The notes under the pieces: model-generated | Database searches by the model: none | Seen by the model: the letters and a program-made list of their open reading frames with translations, nothing else | What the model was told of the DNA's origin: nothing | Shown: positions 7,816-15,512 of the stretch, in pieces | How the letters are laid out: the number at the start of each line of letters is the position of its first letter | How positions within the stretch are numbered: the stretch's first letter is position 1 | Made by a program: the position numbers and the translations under genes | Source: RGUW01 sp049421025 | GTDB taxonomy: Bacteria; Cyanobacteriota; Cyanobacteriia; PCC-6307; Cyanobiaceae | Assembly: GCA_049421025.1 (NCBI GenBank) | Contig: JBMSMG010000036.1 | Coordinates: forward strand, 1-15,825 | Direction of reading: 5' to 3' | DNA: 15,825 nucleotides

Positions 7816-9689
7816 CAGCCCGCTCCCCCCCAGAACCACTGCAAACCTGAGAGCAGCAACACAATCGCCACGATCAACGTGAGCACATAGCTCTGCAGCT
7901 GACCGCTGACCGTCAACTTGAGGCCTTCAGCTGTGGCCAGAGAAACCCGCCCGATGCCATCGACCAAACCTTTGACGAGCGAGCGATCGATCCACAGGAT
8001 CAGCCGCGCCAAGGCAGCCACCGGCATCACGATGATGCGGCGATAGAGCTCAGGCGTGTAGAAGTCGTAAGCGAGCAGGTCCTGCACCACCCGAAGCCAG
8101 GGGGTCCTGGAGCGCGACCAGAAGCTCTCCTGCGGAAGCAGCACACCGGTAAGCACACCGGCACCACCGCTGAGCAGCACCAGAGCCGCCACCGGTAACG
8201 AAAACGCAGCAATCCCAGGCACCGGGTCAATGCGCTGCATGATCCAGGGGAGCAGCACCACCAGCACGGTGAGGCTCACCATGGGCAGGGCCATCAGCCA
8301 GTTGGCCTCGGGGGTGCGACGCGTTTTGGGCATCACCGGCCCAAAAAACACCGAGCGGATGACGCGCACGGCATTGGCTGTAGCGAGCACATTGGTCAGC
8401 AAAAACACCGCGGCAAGAGCCGGGGCATCGGGCAACAGGCTGTTGAGCACCAGCCCGAAACACCAAAAGCAACCAAGCGGCAGCAGCCCCGTGACGCCGG
8501 CACTACCCACAACAAAAGCCAGCAGGGTGGCCGGCATGCGGGTGCCGATACCGCCCAGTTCGCTCAAGTCCTGGCAGTTGGTGCAGGCGATCACACTGCC
8601 AACCCCCATGAACTGCAAGGCCCGCGACAAGCCATGGGCAAACAAAAACAGCAGGGCAATGCCTGGTAACTGCATCGCGATCGCAATGAACACCAGCCCC
8701 AGGCTCGAGGTGGTGGCGTAGCTGAACGCCCGCTTGAGATCAACCTGCGCCAAGGCCACCAGAGCGCCGCCGATGGCGCTGATGGCTCCAACAACCAGCA
8801 AGACATCGGTCGCAAGCGGCGAGAGCGGCGCCAGCACCGGCATCAGCTTGAGCAGCACGATGGCGCCACAGGTGACCACCACCGAATTGCGCAGGATCGA
8901 TGCCGGGTTGGGGCCTTCCATGGCTTCATCGAGCCAGAGGTGCATGGGGAACTGGGCGCATTTGCCCATGGGTCCGGCAATCAAGCCAAGTCCCAACAAG
9001 GTGCCCGCCAAGGGCGTGATCAACCCTTGGGCGTGGGCCTGGGCAGCCCAGGCATAGAGATCGTTGAACTCGAGAGATCCCGACCAAGCCGCAAGGGCCA
9101 CCACCCCCATAAGCAAGAGCACATCGCCGACCCGCTTGGTCAAAAAGGCATCGCGTGCAGCTGTCACCACCAGCGGCTGGGCGTACCAGAACCCCACCAG
9201 CAGATAGGTCGAGAGGGTGAGCATTTCCAGCAGGAAATAGCTCATGAACAGGTTGCTGCTGAGCACCACACCGCTCATCGCCCCTTCAAAGAACCCAACC
9301 AAGGCGTAAAAACGCGCCAGCGACCATTCCTTATCGAGATACCCCAGGGCAAACACCTGGCAGATCAGGCTCATGGTCGTCACCAGTTCGAGCGCGGCCA
9401 GGTTGGTGAGCGAAAGGTCAAAGCCGATGCGCAGATTCAAATCAGCCGCCTGGAACCAGCCGAAATCAAGATGATGCGGCCCAAGTACCAGCACCTCTCG
9501 TATGACGGCCGTGCCGTGCAGCACGGCCAGCAGCGTCATCAACAAATTCAGATAGGCCGCAGGCCGCGGACCATTGCGTTTGATCCAACCACTGGCCCAG
9601 GGCAGCGACAGCACCATGCCAGTGACTCCGTAAACCGGAATCAACCAGACCAGGCGCATCGCCAGTGGCAACACATCAGATGCCTGCAT
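7815..9689 (-). CDS. ndhF4: NAD(P)H-quinone oxidoreductase subunit NdhF4 (CO2-uptake type)
   Basis: A 624-residue polytopic subunit of the NuoL/NdhF family, the distal antiporter-like subunit with a long C-terminal extension. Seen: LLEMLTLSTYLLVGFWYA (153-170, Glu155), FLTKRVGDV (182-190, Lys185) and GPMGKCAQFPMHLWLDEAMEGP (239-260, Lys243). Ordinary NdhF1 continues with a histidine-containing SALIHAATMV-like segment; here it reads ASILRNSVVVTCG (263-275), as in the CO2-uptake F3/F4 class. ATG at 9689 is preferred. A TTG at 9716 overlapping the ferritin-like gene's TGA (TTGA) would add 9 residues; neither has a clear ribosome site. With NdhD4 and ChpX it forms the CO2-hydrating arm. Confidence 0.93.
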   Translation of the reverse strand: MQASDVLPLAMRLVWLIPVYGVTGMVLSLPWASGWIKRNGPRPAAYLNLLMTLLAVLHGTAVIREVLVLGPHHLDFGWFQAADLNLRIGFDLSLTNLAALELVTTMSLICQVFALGYLDKEWSLARFYALVGFFEGAMSGVVLSSNLFMSYFLLEMLTLSTYLLVGFWYAQPLVVTAARDAFLTKRVGDVLLLMGVVALAAWSGSLEFNDLYAWAAQAHAQGLITPLAGTLLGLGLIAGPMGKCAQFPMHLWLDEAMEGPNPASILRNSVVVTCGAIVLLKLMPVLAPLSPLATDVLLVVGAISAIGGALVALAQVDLKRAFSYATTSSLGLVFIAIAMQLPGIALLFLFAHGLSRALQFMGVGSVIACTNCQDLSELGGIGTRMPATLLAFVVGSAGVTGLLPLGCFWCFGLVLNSLLPDAPALAAVFLLTNVLATANAVRVIRSVFFGPVMPKTRRTPEANWLMALPMVSLTVLVVLLPWIMQRIDPVPGIAAFSLPVAALVLLSGGAGVLTGVLLPQESFWSRSRTPWLRVVQDLLAYDFYTPELYRRIIVMPVAALARLILWIDRSLVKGLVDGIGRVSLATAEGLKLTVSGQLQSYVLTLIVAIVLLLSGLQWFWGGAG

Positions 9690-9712
9690 CGACGAAGCCA
9701 AGCTGATCTCGC

Positions 9713-10198
9713 TCAAAAGGTGGCCCGCTCAGAAACCCAGGCTGCGTAAGGGTCGGCATGGCTTGGCAGCGAGCGATACCAGCTCTCAAGCTCGCGGGTG
9801 TGATGCTCTTCATCAGCCAACAACGCGGCAAACAGCTCGCCGCTGCCGGCATCGCCAATCAAGGTGCAGAAACGCACCGCATCGCCATACAGCTGGATCA
9901 GATCCTGCTCAAGCCTGAGGTTGTGGCGCAGCAGACCAGCCAGATCAGCTGCATGGGTGACAGGCCGCAGCTGCGAAGCTGCGGGCGCCACGCCCAGAGC
10001 CAGCATGCGCTGAATCAGGCTTTCGGCGTGGCGCAGTTCCTCGACGGTTTCGCGGCGAAAGCGCTCAGCGGCCTCAGCATCACCCCAGAGCTCCACAAGG
10101 GAGGCCTGGGTCATGTACTGCTGAACGGCGGTGAGTTCAAGGCTCAGGGCGCGGCCAAGACAAGCGAGGACGCGCGGATGGGCGGCGTCCATGCTCAT
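9713..10198 (-). CDS. Carboxysome-locus bacterioferritin-like di-iron protein
   Basis: A 161-residue four-helix ferritin-like protein, about the length of bacterioferritin (Bfr). The ferroxidase ligands of E. coli Bfr (Glu18, Glu51, His54, Glu94, Glu127, His130) appear shifted by exactly three: Glu21 (ELTAVQQY), Glu54 and His57 (EELRHAE), Glu97 (RLEQDLIQLY), Glu130 and His133 (DEEHH). Bfr's haem ligand Met52 falls on Leu55, so haem binding is unlikely. There is no signal peptide. ATG at 10198 shares its A with the TGA of the upstream shell gene (TGATG), so the two are probably co-translated. Bfr-like genes are known companions of alpha-carboxysome loci; their role is not settled. Iron storage, oxygen or peroxide handling, or a structural part are possible. 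Confidence 0.85.
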   Translation of the reverse strand: MSMDAAHPRVLACLGRALSLELTAVQQYMTQASLVELWGDAEAAERFRRETVEELRHAESLIQRMLALGVAPAASQLRPVTHAADLAGLLRHNLRLEQDLIQLYGDAVRFCTLIGDAGSGELFAALLADEEHHTRELESWYRSLPSHADPYAAWVSERATF

Positions 10199-10851
10199 CA
10201 GGCGCGGCGATTACCGGCCATGCTCAGCGCAGGCTCGACTTCCCCATGGGGGCGGGCAATGATGTGAGCGGCCACCAGGCCATCACCCACGCGTTCGCAG
10301 GCATCGGCACCGGCACGCACGGCTGCGTTGACGGCGCCGGTTTCGCCGCGCACCATCACCGTCACATAGCCGCCGCCAACAAACTCGCGGGCCACCAGGG
10401 TGACCTCGGCGGCTTTGGTCATGGCATCGGCGGCTTCGATGGCAGGCACCAGGCCGCGGGTCTCGATCATGCCCAGGGCGATGCCAGCAATCGGTGAGCC
10501 CATGGGCTGGCTACGCGACTGACGCGCAGGCGGGGTCACACCGCGGCCAGCACCACCGCGGTTGCTGGTGCTGCTGCTCGTGCTGCGGGCCGTGCTCGTG
10601 GTGCTGCGGCGAGCACTGCTACTACGAGCGCTAGAGCTGCTGCGGGCGCTGGCGCTGCGGGCTGTGGTGGTGCGGGCTGTGGTGGTGCGCTTGGCGGTGG
10701 CCCCTTTGCTGCTGCCGGCGGGCACCACTTCAGGCGTGACCGCTTTGGCAGCAGGCGCAGCTGCTGGGCTGGCAACCGCAGGTGCTGCTGCAGGCTTGGC
10801 TGCTGCGGCTGTAGCGGCGGTGCTGGTGGCGGGCTTGGCGGGGGTGGCCAT
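10198..10851 (-). CDS. csoS1E: CsoS1E-like BMC-domain shell protein with long N-terminal extension
   Basis: A 217-residue protein with one C-terminal BMC (hexamer-forming) domain very close to CsoS1: GIALGMIETRGLVPAIEAAD (123-142), the pore loop FVGGGY (157-162), then VMVRGETGAVNAAVRAG (165-181) and HIIARPHGEVEPAL (196-209). The first 120 residues are low complexity: first Ala/Pro-rich (6-49), then Arg/Ser/Thr/Ala (50-115), strongly basic with almost no acid residues. ATG at 10851 was chosen over a TTG at 10881. Shell hexamers with N-terminal extensions are called CsoS1E in some marine Synechococcus and Prochlorococcus; the symbol is assigned on domain plus extension. The gene is separated from csoS4B by a 73-bp spacer with a hairpin and coupled to the ferritin-like gene. 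Confidence 0.85.
   Translation of the reverse strand: MATPAKPATSTAATAAAAKPAAAPAVASPAAAPAAKAVTPEVVPAGSSKGATAKRTTTARTTTARSASARSSSSARSSSARRSTTSTARSTSSSTSNRGGAGRGVTPPARQSRSQPMGSPIAGIALGMIETRGLVPAIEAADAMTKAAEVTLVAREFVGGGYVTVMVRGETGAVNAAVRAGADACERVGDGLVAAHIIARPHGEVEPALSMAGNRRA
10657..10686. repeat. Two tandem 15-bp repeats inside csoS1E
   Basis: GCGGGCTGTGGTGGT occurs twice back to back (10657-10671 and 10672-10686). It encodes the doubled TTTAR unit in the basic low-complexity extension (ARTTTARTTTAR). Such repeats are prone to slippage, which could change the extension length between strains. Confidence 0.9.
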
Positions 10852-10893
10852 GTCTGAAGCGCGGTGGAGTGAGCTGAACAACGAAAGGCTGGG

Positions 10894-10912
10894 GCGGCGT
10901 CAGGGACGCCGC
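10894..10912. terminator. GC-rich hairpin between csoS4B and csoS1E
   Basis: GCGGCGTC (10894-10901) and GACGCCGC (10905-10912) form a perfect 8-bp stem with a 3-base loop in the 73-bp spacer. In the operon's direction it is followed by a weakly pyrimidine stretch (CCCCAGCCTTTC), not a true T-run. It could be a partial terminator, attenuator or RNA-processing site; read-through is expected because the downstream genes lack another obvious promoter. Confidence 0.5.
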
Positions 10913-10924
10913 TGCAGAGGGGCG

Positions 10925-11176
10925 CTATCCATCTGGGTCCCAGAAATCAATGATTCCGCCGATCGTCAGATCGGTGTGCGTCTCGGCGTCGCCGCAGGCA
11001 AAACGGGCTGCTGAACCGCTGGAGGTGAACACCCAATTGCCGGGTGAAGCCCCGACCGGATCAACAGCAACGCTGAGCTTGCCCTTGGGCGTGCGCAGCA
11101 CACGCAGGTTCCAGTGCTTGAGCCCACTGACCCGATGGGTGCAGACCAGCGAACCGGTGACTTGCATGATCTCCAT
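10925..11176 (-). CDS. csoS4B: Carboxysome shell vertex protein CsoS4B
   Basis: An 83-residue bacterial microcompartment vertex (EutN/CcmL-type) protein that forms pentamers capping the icosahedral shell. Seen: VTGSLVCTHRV (6-16), LSVAVDPVGASPGNWVFTSS (34-53), GSAAR (54-58) and the terminal DLTIGGIIDFWDPDG, all typical of CsoS4. ATG at 11176 overlaps the csoS4A TGA by one base (TGATG), so the two pentamer genes are coupled. The B assignment rests on order (second) and on the MEIM- start with the FWDPDG end. Confidence 0.95.
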   Translation of the reverse strand: MEIMQVTGSLVCTHRVSGLKHWNLRVLRTPKGKLSVAVDPVGASPGNWVFTSSGSAARFACGDAETHTDLTIGGIIDFWDPDG

Positions 11177-11475
11177 CAGCGGGCACCTCCAGTGCTGCTG
11201 CCACCGCTGGTCGGTGGTGCCGACTTGCCGGCCTCGGGGTCCCAGTGGTCAATGATGCCGACAATGGTCAGATCGCTGGGATAGGACTTGCTACCTGCGG
11301 CTTCGCGCGCAGCCGAGCTGCCCACGCAGATGACCCAATCACCAGGAATGCAGCCGACAGCGTCGACCGCCACTTTCTGTGTGCTGCCATCGAGCACAAC
11401 CAGTAGGTGCTTGTGCTCGAAATCGGGAATCCGATTGGTGGAAACGAGGGGTTTGACGACCTTGCAGATCAACAT
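11176..11475 (-). CDS. csoS4A: Carboxysome shell vertex protein CsoS4A
   Basis: A 99-residue vertex pentamer protein of the EutN/CcmL family. Seen: MLICKVVKPLVSTNRI at the N-terminus, KVAVDAVGCIPGDWVICVGS (about 37-56), SSAAREAAGSKSYPSDLTIV and IIDHWDPE. A short Ser/Gly-rich tail (about 15 residues) extends past the core. ATG at 11475 lies one base after the csoSCA TGA (TGAGATG); an upstream in-frame start at 11499 would overlap csoSCA and is not needed. Position after csoSCA and before csoS4B is the standard cso order. Confidence 0.95.
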   Translation of the reverse strand: MLICKVVKPLVSTNRIPDFEHKHLLVVLDGSTQKVAVDAVGCIPGDWVICVGSSAAREAAGSKSYPSDLTIVGIIDHWDPEAGKSAPPTSGGSSTGGAR

Positions 11476-11476
11476 C

Positions 11477-13069
11477 TCAATGACCTCCCGCGCTGGCAAA
11501 GCTGATGGTGGAACCTACCGCCTCTGCAGGCACATGGCGGTCTTGGTCGCGCACAGTCAGCAGGGCATGCAGCAAACCCTGTTGCACCAGATCGCCATAG
11601 CGCTGCTCGATCGCCTGCTGCACGCGCTGGGCACGCACAACGGCGCGCTCACGGGCACCTGGCACACGGCCGTTGTAGTCAAAACGCACGACCACCGGAA
11701 CCGGCAGTCCCCGCGAGACGTTGAGGCCTTTGAAGATCTTGACGCCAACATCAAGATCGGCGGCGCCCTCTTCAACCGTGTCCATGTAGGCGAAGTAGGT
11801 GAGGTTGCGCAAATGGATCTCCTTAAAGCCAATGCCCACGCCAATGAAACGCTCGGCGTGGCCCGCATCGCTGTAGGCGCCTCCATGGAACTGGCGCACG
11901 TAGTCGATCTGGGAGATGTTGTGCTCGAGGAACCGGGCGATCAGCCGCACCATGCCGGGATCAGGAGCCGAAGCTGCCGCATCACGAACGAGTTCTTCAA
12001 GAAGGCGGCGGCCTTGTTCAGCCGTCATGGCCGCGGTGGCGTCATAGACCTGCTGTGCGTCAAGCCAGCGTTCCAGGTTGGTGCTGCCATCGAGACCCGG
12101 CACGTGCACGCGAATGGCATCGGTGTCGGTGTCGATGCCCATCAGCAACAGATCGACCGAGGCCCCGCAGCAGAAGCTGTTCTCAACGGCCTGTTGAAAG
12201 TCGTTGAGGCGTGAGAGACCGCCGCTGGCAGCCAGAGCGTCATTGCTGCCATGGGCGGCGCAGCCTTCGTGGGTTGGATCCTTGGAGCTGAAGTGATACA
12301 GAACGACCTTGAGGTAACGGGTGTCCTCATGGGCCGCATTGGGCAGGGCTTCGCGGTAGCGGCGATGCTCTGTCTTGACCCAACGGTTGACGGTGTTCTC
12401 AACGTCAAACATCGCCCCGGCATGAGAGCGGCGGCGCACCGAGGCAAACGGCAGACGCAGCGCGTAGGCAATGGCGTGGGCCAGACGACCGTCAGCGCAG
12501 GGGGTGATGTCGAGCAGGTGAAAGCCGCAGTCGAGCAGAAAGCTGTTGAAGCTCTCTGCAGCAGCGCTGCCTGGTTGCGCCTGCAGCGGATCTTGGTCAA
12601 AAAACGCCGCACTGGTGAGCTCGTAGGTCTCAAACACGCACCAGGCAAAGAGGGTGCGCATGTCGAGCTGCGTTACCCAGGCGGTCTCAAGAATGGGTAG
12701 CGGCAGCTCAAAACCCAACTCGCGGCGGGCCAGTTCTTGGGCAGCTGCCATGAACTCAGGTTCATGCTGCAGCGCAGCGATGCGCTTAAGCACCGGCACG
12801 ATGCGATCAAACGCGTCTTTGACGCTGGCGTCATAGGCGCGCAGGGCCTCGTTGGATCTGCGGTCGCTGAGCGGATGCCCACCAACCTGGGCGGGCCGTG
12901 GGGCGCGCATGGGCCGCACCTGGCGGTTGGTGCGGCTCGGCGAACTCGCGCTCATCACTGCAGATGCACCTGAAGCTGAGGCATCAGGGGCCTCGATCAA
13001 CTGCAGGGCACGACGGCTTGGAGCCGTCGGTGCCAGGGGTCGGTTGGTGGTGGCGAGAGAACGCCGCAT
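11477..13069 (-). CDS. csoSCA: Carboxysomal carbonic anhydrase CsoSCA (CsoS3)
   Basis: A 530-residue epsilon-class (divergent beta-class) carbonic anhydrase of the carboxysome interior; it dehydrates bicarbonate to CO2 for RuBisCO. Zinc ligands align with Halothiobacillus Cys173/His242/Cys253: Cys191 (TPCADGRLAH), His259 (VVLYHF) and Cys270 (THEGC), with the second pair keeping its 11-residue spacing. The Asp193/Arg195 dyad follows the cysteine. Residues 1-70 are disordered and Arg/Pro/Ala-rich, the part that in homologues binds RuBisCO. The C-terminal half is the defective catalytic duplicate seen in the family. ATG at 13069, 7 bp after csoS2, is preceded by GAGG overlapping the csoS2 stop, a usable ribosome site. 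A Cyanobium CsoSCA is reported to be regulated by RuBP; whether this one is cannot be seen. Confidence 0.96.
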   Translation of the reverse strand: MRRSLATTNRPLAPTAPSRRALQLIEAPDASASGASAVMSASSPSRTNRQVRPMRAPRPAQVGGHPLSDRRSNEALRAYDASVKDAFDRIVPVLKRIAALQHEPEFMAAAQELARRELGFELPLPILETAWVTQLDMRTLFAWCVFETYELTSAAFFDQDPLQAQPGSAAAESFNSFLLDCGFHLLDITPCADGRLAHAIAYALRLPFASVRRRSHAGAMFDVENTVNRWVKTEHRRYREALPNAAHEDTRYLKVVLYHFSSKDPTHEGCAAHGSNDALAASGGLSRLNDFQQAVENSFCCGASVDLLLMGIDTDTDAIRVHVPGLDGSTNLERWLDAQQVYDATAAMTAEQGRRLLEELVRDAAASAPDPGMVRLIARFLEHNISQIDYVRQFHGGAYSDAGHAERFIGVGIGFKEIHLRNLTYFAYMDTVEEGAADLDVGVKIFKGLNVSRGLPVPVVVRFDYNGRVPGARERAVVRAQRVQQAIEQRYGDLVQQGLLHALLTVRDQDRHVPAEAVGSTISFASAGGH

Positions 13070-13076
13070 CCGTGCC

Positions 13077-15440
13077 TCAGCCGCGAGCGCCGCCAGAGAC
13101 CGTGATCAACGAACCGGCGGTGGTGTTGCCACTGGATCCGGTCACGCGGCTCACTGGCTCGGGCACGTCGTCGTTGCGCTTGGGCTGAACCATGGCCATG
13201 GCGGGCATGGGGCCGGTGCGCGTGGGATTACGGCGGCGGGCCGAAGCACCTTCGGTGCCGGTGACCCGTTCGTTGCGGTCCCAGTCATCGCCGGTGATGC
13301 GCAAGCCCGCCGAAATGCCTTCACCCGTGACCCGTGAGACAGGACGATCAGCCTGTTCACTGGGCTCTGTGGTGTCGATTGGACCGCGCGCCAGCTGAGC
13401 GCCACGGCGATCGAAGCGGAACTGCTCAGTGCCGGTGACCTTGTCACCGGCCATGTCAAAAGGGCCGGTGATGCGGTTGCCCTGCTCGTAGCTGGTGCCC
13501 GTCACACCACCGCGTTGACGCGCCGTGTGAGCAGCGCGTGCCGGTGACTGCACACTGAAGCGCTGCCAGGGGGCTTGATCGAGTGGCTGGGGGAAATCGG
13601 CATCGTTGCCAACAGCCGAACCACAGGCTGCTGCGAGCTGATCAGCACCGACGTAGGGAGTGCCGGTGATGTCTTCGCAGGCGCCGCGCCCGGCCCCGGT
13701 GAGACGGCCACCAATGCCTGGCTGAATGCCGCTCATGCGGCTGCCGCCGCGCACGGGGGTGCGCTCGCGAATCGCACGCACAGCAGGGGTAGCGCAATGG
13801 TCGTTGGCCTGCTCAAGACCGGCATAGGGGGTGCCGGTGACCACCTTGCAAGTGCCGGGCTCATCGCCGGTCACCTTGTCGGAACGGCCCGTACGGGTAC
13901 CACTAACCACCTGGGCGCGGTTGGTGATGCTGAAGCCAACCTTGGCAGCCTCGGGAGCGGGCTTGGCTCCGCAAAAGTCGCCGTACTGCTGGGCGCCGAT
14001 GTACTCGTCGCCAGTGATGTTGCGGCAGCTGCCGGGCTCATCGCCGGTCACATGCTGGCTACGGCCCACTGCGGTGCCGGTGACGCCGGTGCCGCGCAGG
14101 GTCTGTTGACTGGCCACCTTGGTGGGGGTGCGGCCAGCGGCTGGGGGTTCAGAGCCCAGGTACTGATCGCCGGTGAGCTGCAGGCCCGATCCGGGCTCAT
14201 CGCCGGTGACCTTGCTGCTACGGCCCACCATCACGCCAGAAACTGCCTGACCGCCAAGGGTCTGACTGCGTCCAACCTTGCGGGGGCTGGGGTTGCTGGT
14301 GCCGCAGTAGGCCGCCGACTGATTGGCCGACACGTATTCGGTGCCAGTCACGCTCTTGCAGGTGCCGGGCTCATCGCCGGTGACCTTGTCGCTGCGACCA
14401 ACGTCGTTGCCGGTGACACGGTTGCCATGGCTGGTGGCGGTGACGCGCACCTTGGCCGGCTGACTGGCAGCGGGCGCACTGTTGCAGAAGGTCTGGAACA
14501 CTTCGGCACCGAGATATTCGGTGCCGGTGATGGAGCGGCATGTGGCCGCCTCGTTGCCGGTGGTCTTGGGCGAACGGTTGGCCTGGGTGCCGGTCACCAC
14601 CTGGCCGCCGCTGGTCTCGCTTGCACCCACCTTCCAGTGGGCATCGGCAGATGCGGCCTGCTTGGCGCCGTTGCGGTTCGGACCAGACGGGCGGGTCGCG
14701 CCACTGCGGCTGGAGCCAGCAGCACCGCTCTTGCTCTTGAGCTCACGCACCTTCTGGGCGAGCTCACGGCCGTTGAGGTCGGGGTTGATCTGCTTGGCCA
14801 CAGCAGCCGGGCCGCTCTTGCTTGCGGTGCTGGCCGACTTGCCACGCTTGGAGAGCGCCTCGCGGCGCGCCAAGACAAGCGCGCGGCTGGGGTTGTGCTG
14901 GGCGGTGCCTTTGCGCTGCTGGGCGCGGCGTTCGCCGCCAGTGCTGGAGCCCAGGCTCAGGCGTGCAGCCGAGCGCTCACGGCCCTCACCCTTGCAGCCG
15001 CATGGCTTGCTGTCAGCAGTCGAGGCAGCTGCAACCGGTGCTGTTGCAGCCGGGGCGTCGGTCGCAGTGGGGCGCACCACACCGAGATCGGTCCGGGTGC
15101 GGTCTTTCGAGGTATTGGCGCGCTTCCCGCCGCGGCTCAGGGCTTCGCGGCGAGCAAGCACCAGTTCACGGCTGGGATTGCTGATCCGGGCGCCACCACT
15201 GCGGCGCGGGGCGGAGGGAGCACTCAGGCTGCGACTGCCGCGGGCGGGCGCCGGCGCGGGCGTCGCTGCAGAGGGAGCCGAAGCAGCGGCTGCTGGTTCG
15301 ACGGTACGGCTGGGGCGGGCATCGGCAGCTGAGCGCACCCGGCTAGGGGCTGAGGTAAACCGGCCGGCGGCTTTCTTGCCACCAGTGGTCAGCGCCTTGC
15401 GGCGCTCAAGAGCTGCTTCCCGGCTGGATGTACTGGCCAT
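13077..15440 (-). CDS. csoS2: Carboxysome assembly scaffold CsoS2
   Basis: A 787-residue intrinsically disordered scaffold that condenses RuBisCO and links it to the shell. N-region: four basic helical RuBisCO-binding repeats at about 7-25, 91-107, 186-202 and 225-238 (for example RELVLARREALSRGGKR). M-region: six repeats of about 50 residues (270-606) with spaced VTG/ITG triplets, VTGDEPG, and two cysteines each except the third. C-region: more VTG motifs and the conserved tail (VTGSSGNT...SLITVSGGARG) that anchors to the shell. An extra Cys-Gly-Cys sits at 147-149. ATG at 15440 was chosen because family members begin a few residues before the first basic repeat; a GTG at 15479 is less likely. 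No separate short CsoS2A frame is evident. It follows cbbS by 125 bp. Confidence 0.96.
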   Translation of the reverse strand: MASTSSREAALERRKALTTGGKKAAGRFTSAPSRVRSAADARPSRTVEPAAAASAPSAATPAPAPARGSRSLSAPSAPRRSGGARISNPSRELVLARREALSRGGKRANTSKDRTRTDLGVVRPTATDAPAATAPVAAASTADSKPCGCKGEGRERSAARLSLGSSTGGERRAQQRKGTAQHNPSRALVLARREALSKRGKSASTASKSGPAAVAKQINPDLNGRELAQKVRELKSKSGAAGSSRSGATRPSGPNRNGAKQAASADAHWKVGASETSGGQVVTGTQANRSPKTTGNEAATCRSITGTEYLGAEVFQTFCNSAPAASQPAKVRVTATSHGNRVTGNDVGRSDKVTGDEPGTCKSVTGTEYVSANQSAAYCGTSNPSPRKVGRSQTLGGQAVSGVMVGRSSKVTGDEPGSGLQLTGDQYLGSEPPAAGRTPTKVASQQTLRGTGVTGTAVGRSQHVTGDEPGSCRNITGDEYIGAQQYGDFCGAKPAPEAAKVGFSITNRAQVVSGTRTGRSDKVTGDEPGTCKVVTGTPYAGLEQANDHCATPAVRAIRERTPVRGGSRMSGIQPGIGGRLTGAGRGACEDITGTPYVGADQLAAACGSAVGNDADFPQPLDQAPWQRFSVQSPARAAHTARQRGGVTGTSYEQGNRITGPFDMAGDKVTGTEQFRFDRRGAQLARGPIDTTEPSEQADRPVSRVTGEGISAGLRITGDDWDRNERVTGTEGASARRRNPTRTGPMPAMAMVQPKRNDDVPEPVSRVTGSSGNTTAGSLITVSGGARG
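13623..14633 (-). repeat. Six middle-region repeats of CsoS2
   Basis: About 150-bp repeats coding for the CsoS2 M-region. By residue: M1 270-319, M2 330-379, M3 388-436, M4 441-490, M5 500-549, M6 561-606. Shared marks are VTGDEPG (M2-M5), xxTGTEY or TGDEY, and a cysteine pair. M3 (about 14133-14279) reads PGSGLQLTG where others have PG(T/S)C, and ends without the closing Cys. M6 is the most diverged (GAGRGACEDITG). Confidence 0.9.
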
Positions 15441-15512
15441 AACCGCCCGTCGAATGGAAGTGCAAAGGATTGACAGCACGAGGAGTAACGCCCGCGCTGC
15501 GATTGGTAGAGG

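Noticed and set aside
13569..13573. Run of five C (minus strand) just after the last CsoS2 M-repeat as a frameshift slip site giving a short CsoS2A
   Set aside because: Its place is suggestive, since Halothiobacillus makes CsoS2A by frameshifting, but the codons GCC CCC TGG are not a canonical slippery heptamer and I did not establish a downstream stem.
13623..14633. CRISPR-like or mobile repeat array
   Set aside because: The periodic repeats are in frame and encode the CsoS2 M-region; they are imperfect and have no spacers.
13575..15332. A 585-codon plus-strand open frame opposite csoS2
   Set aside because: It is a shadow of the repetitive, GC-rich CsoS2 code on the other strand; it is Gly/Ala-rich with no recognisable domain, while the minus frame is a full CsoS2.
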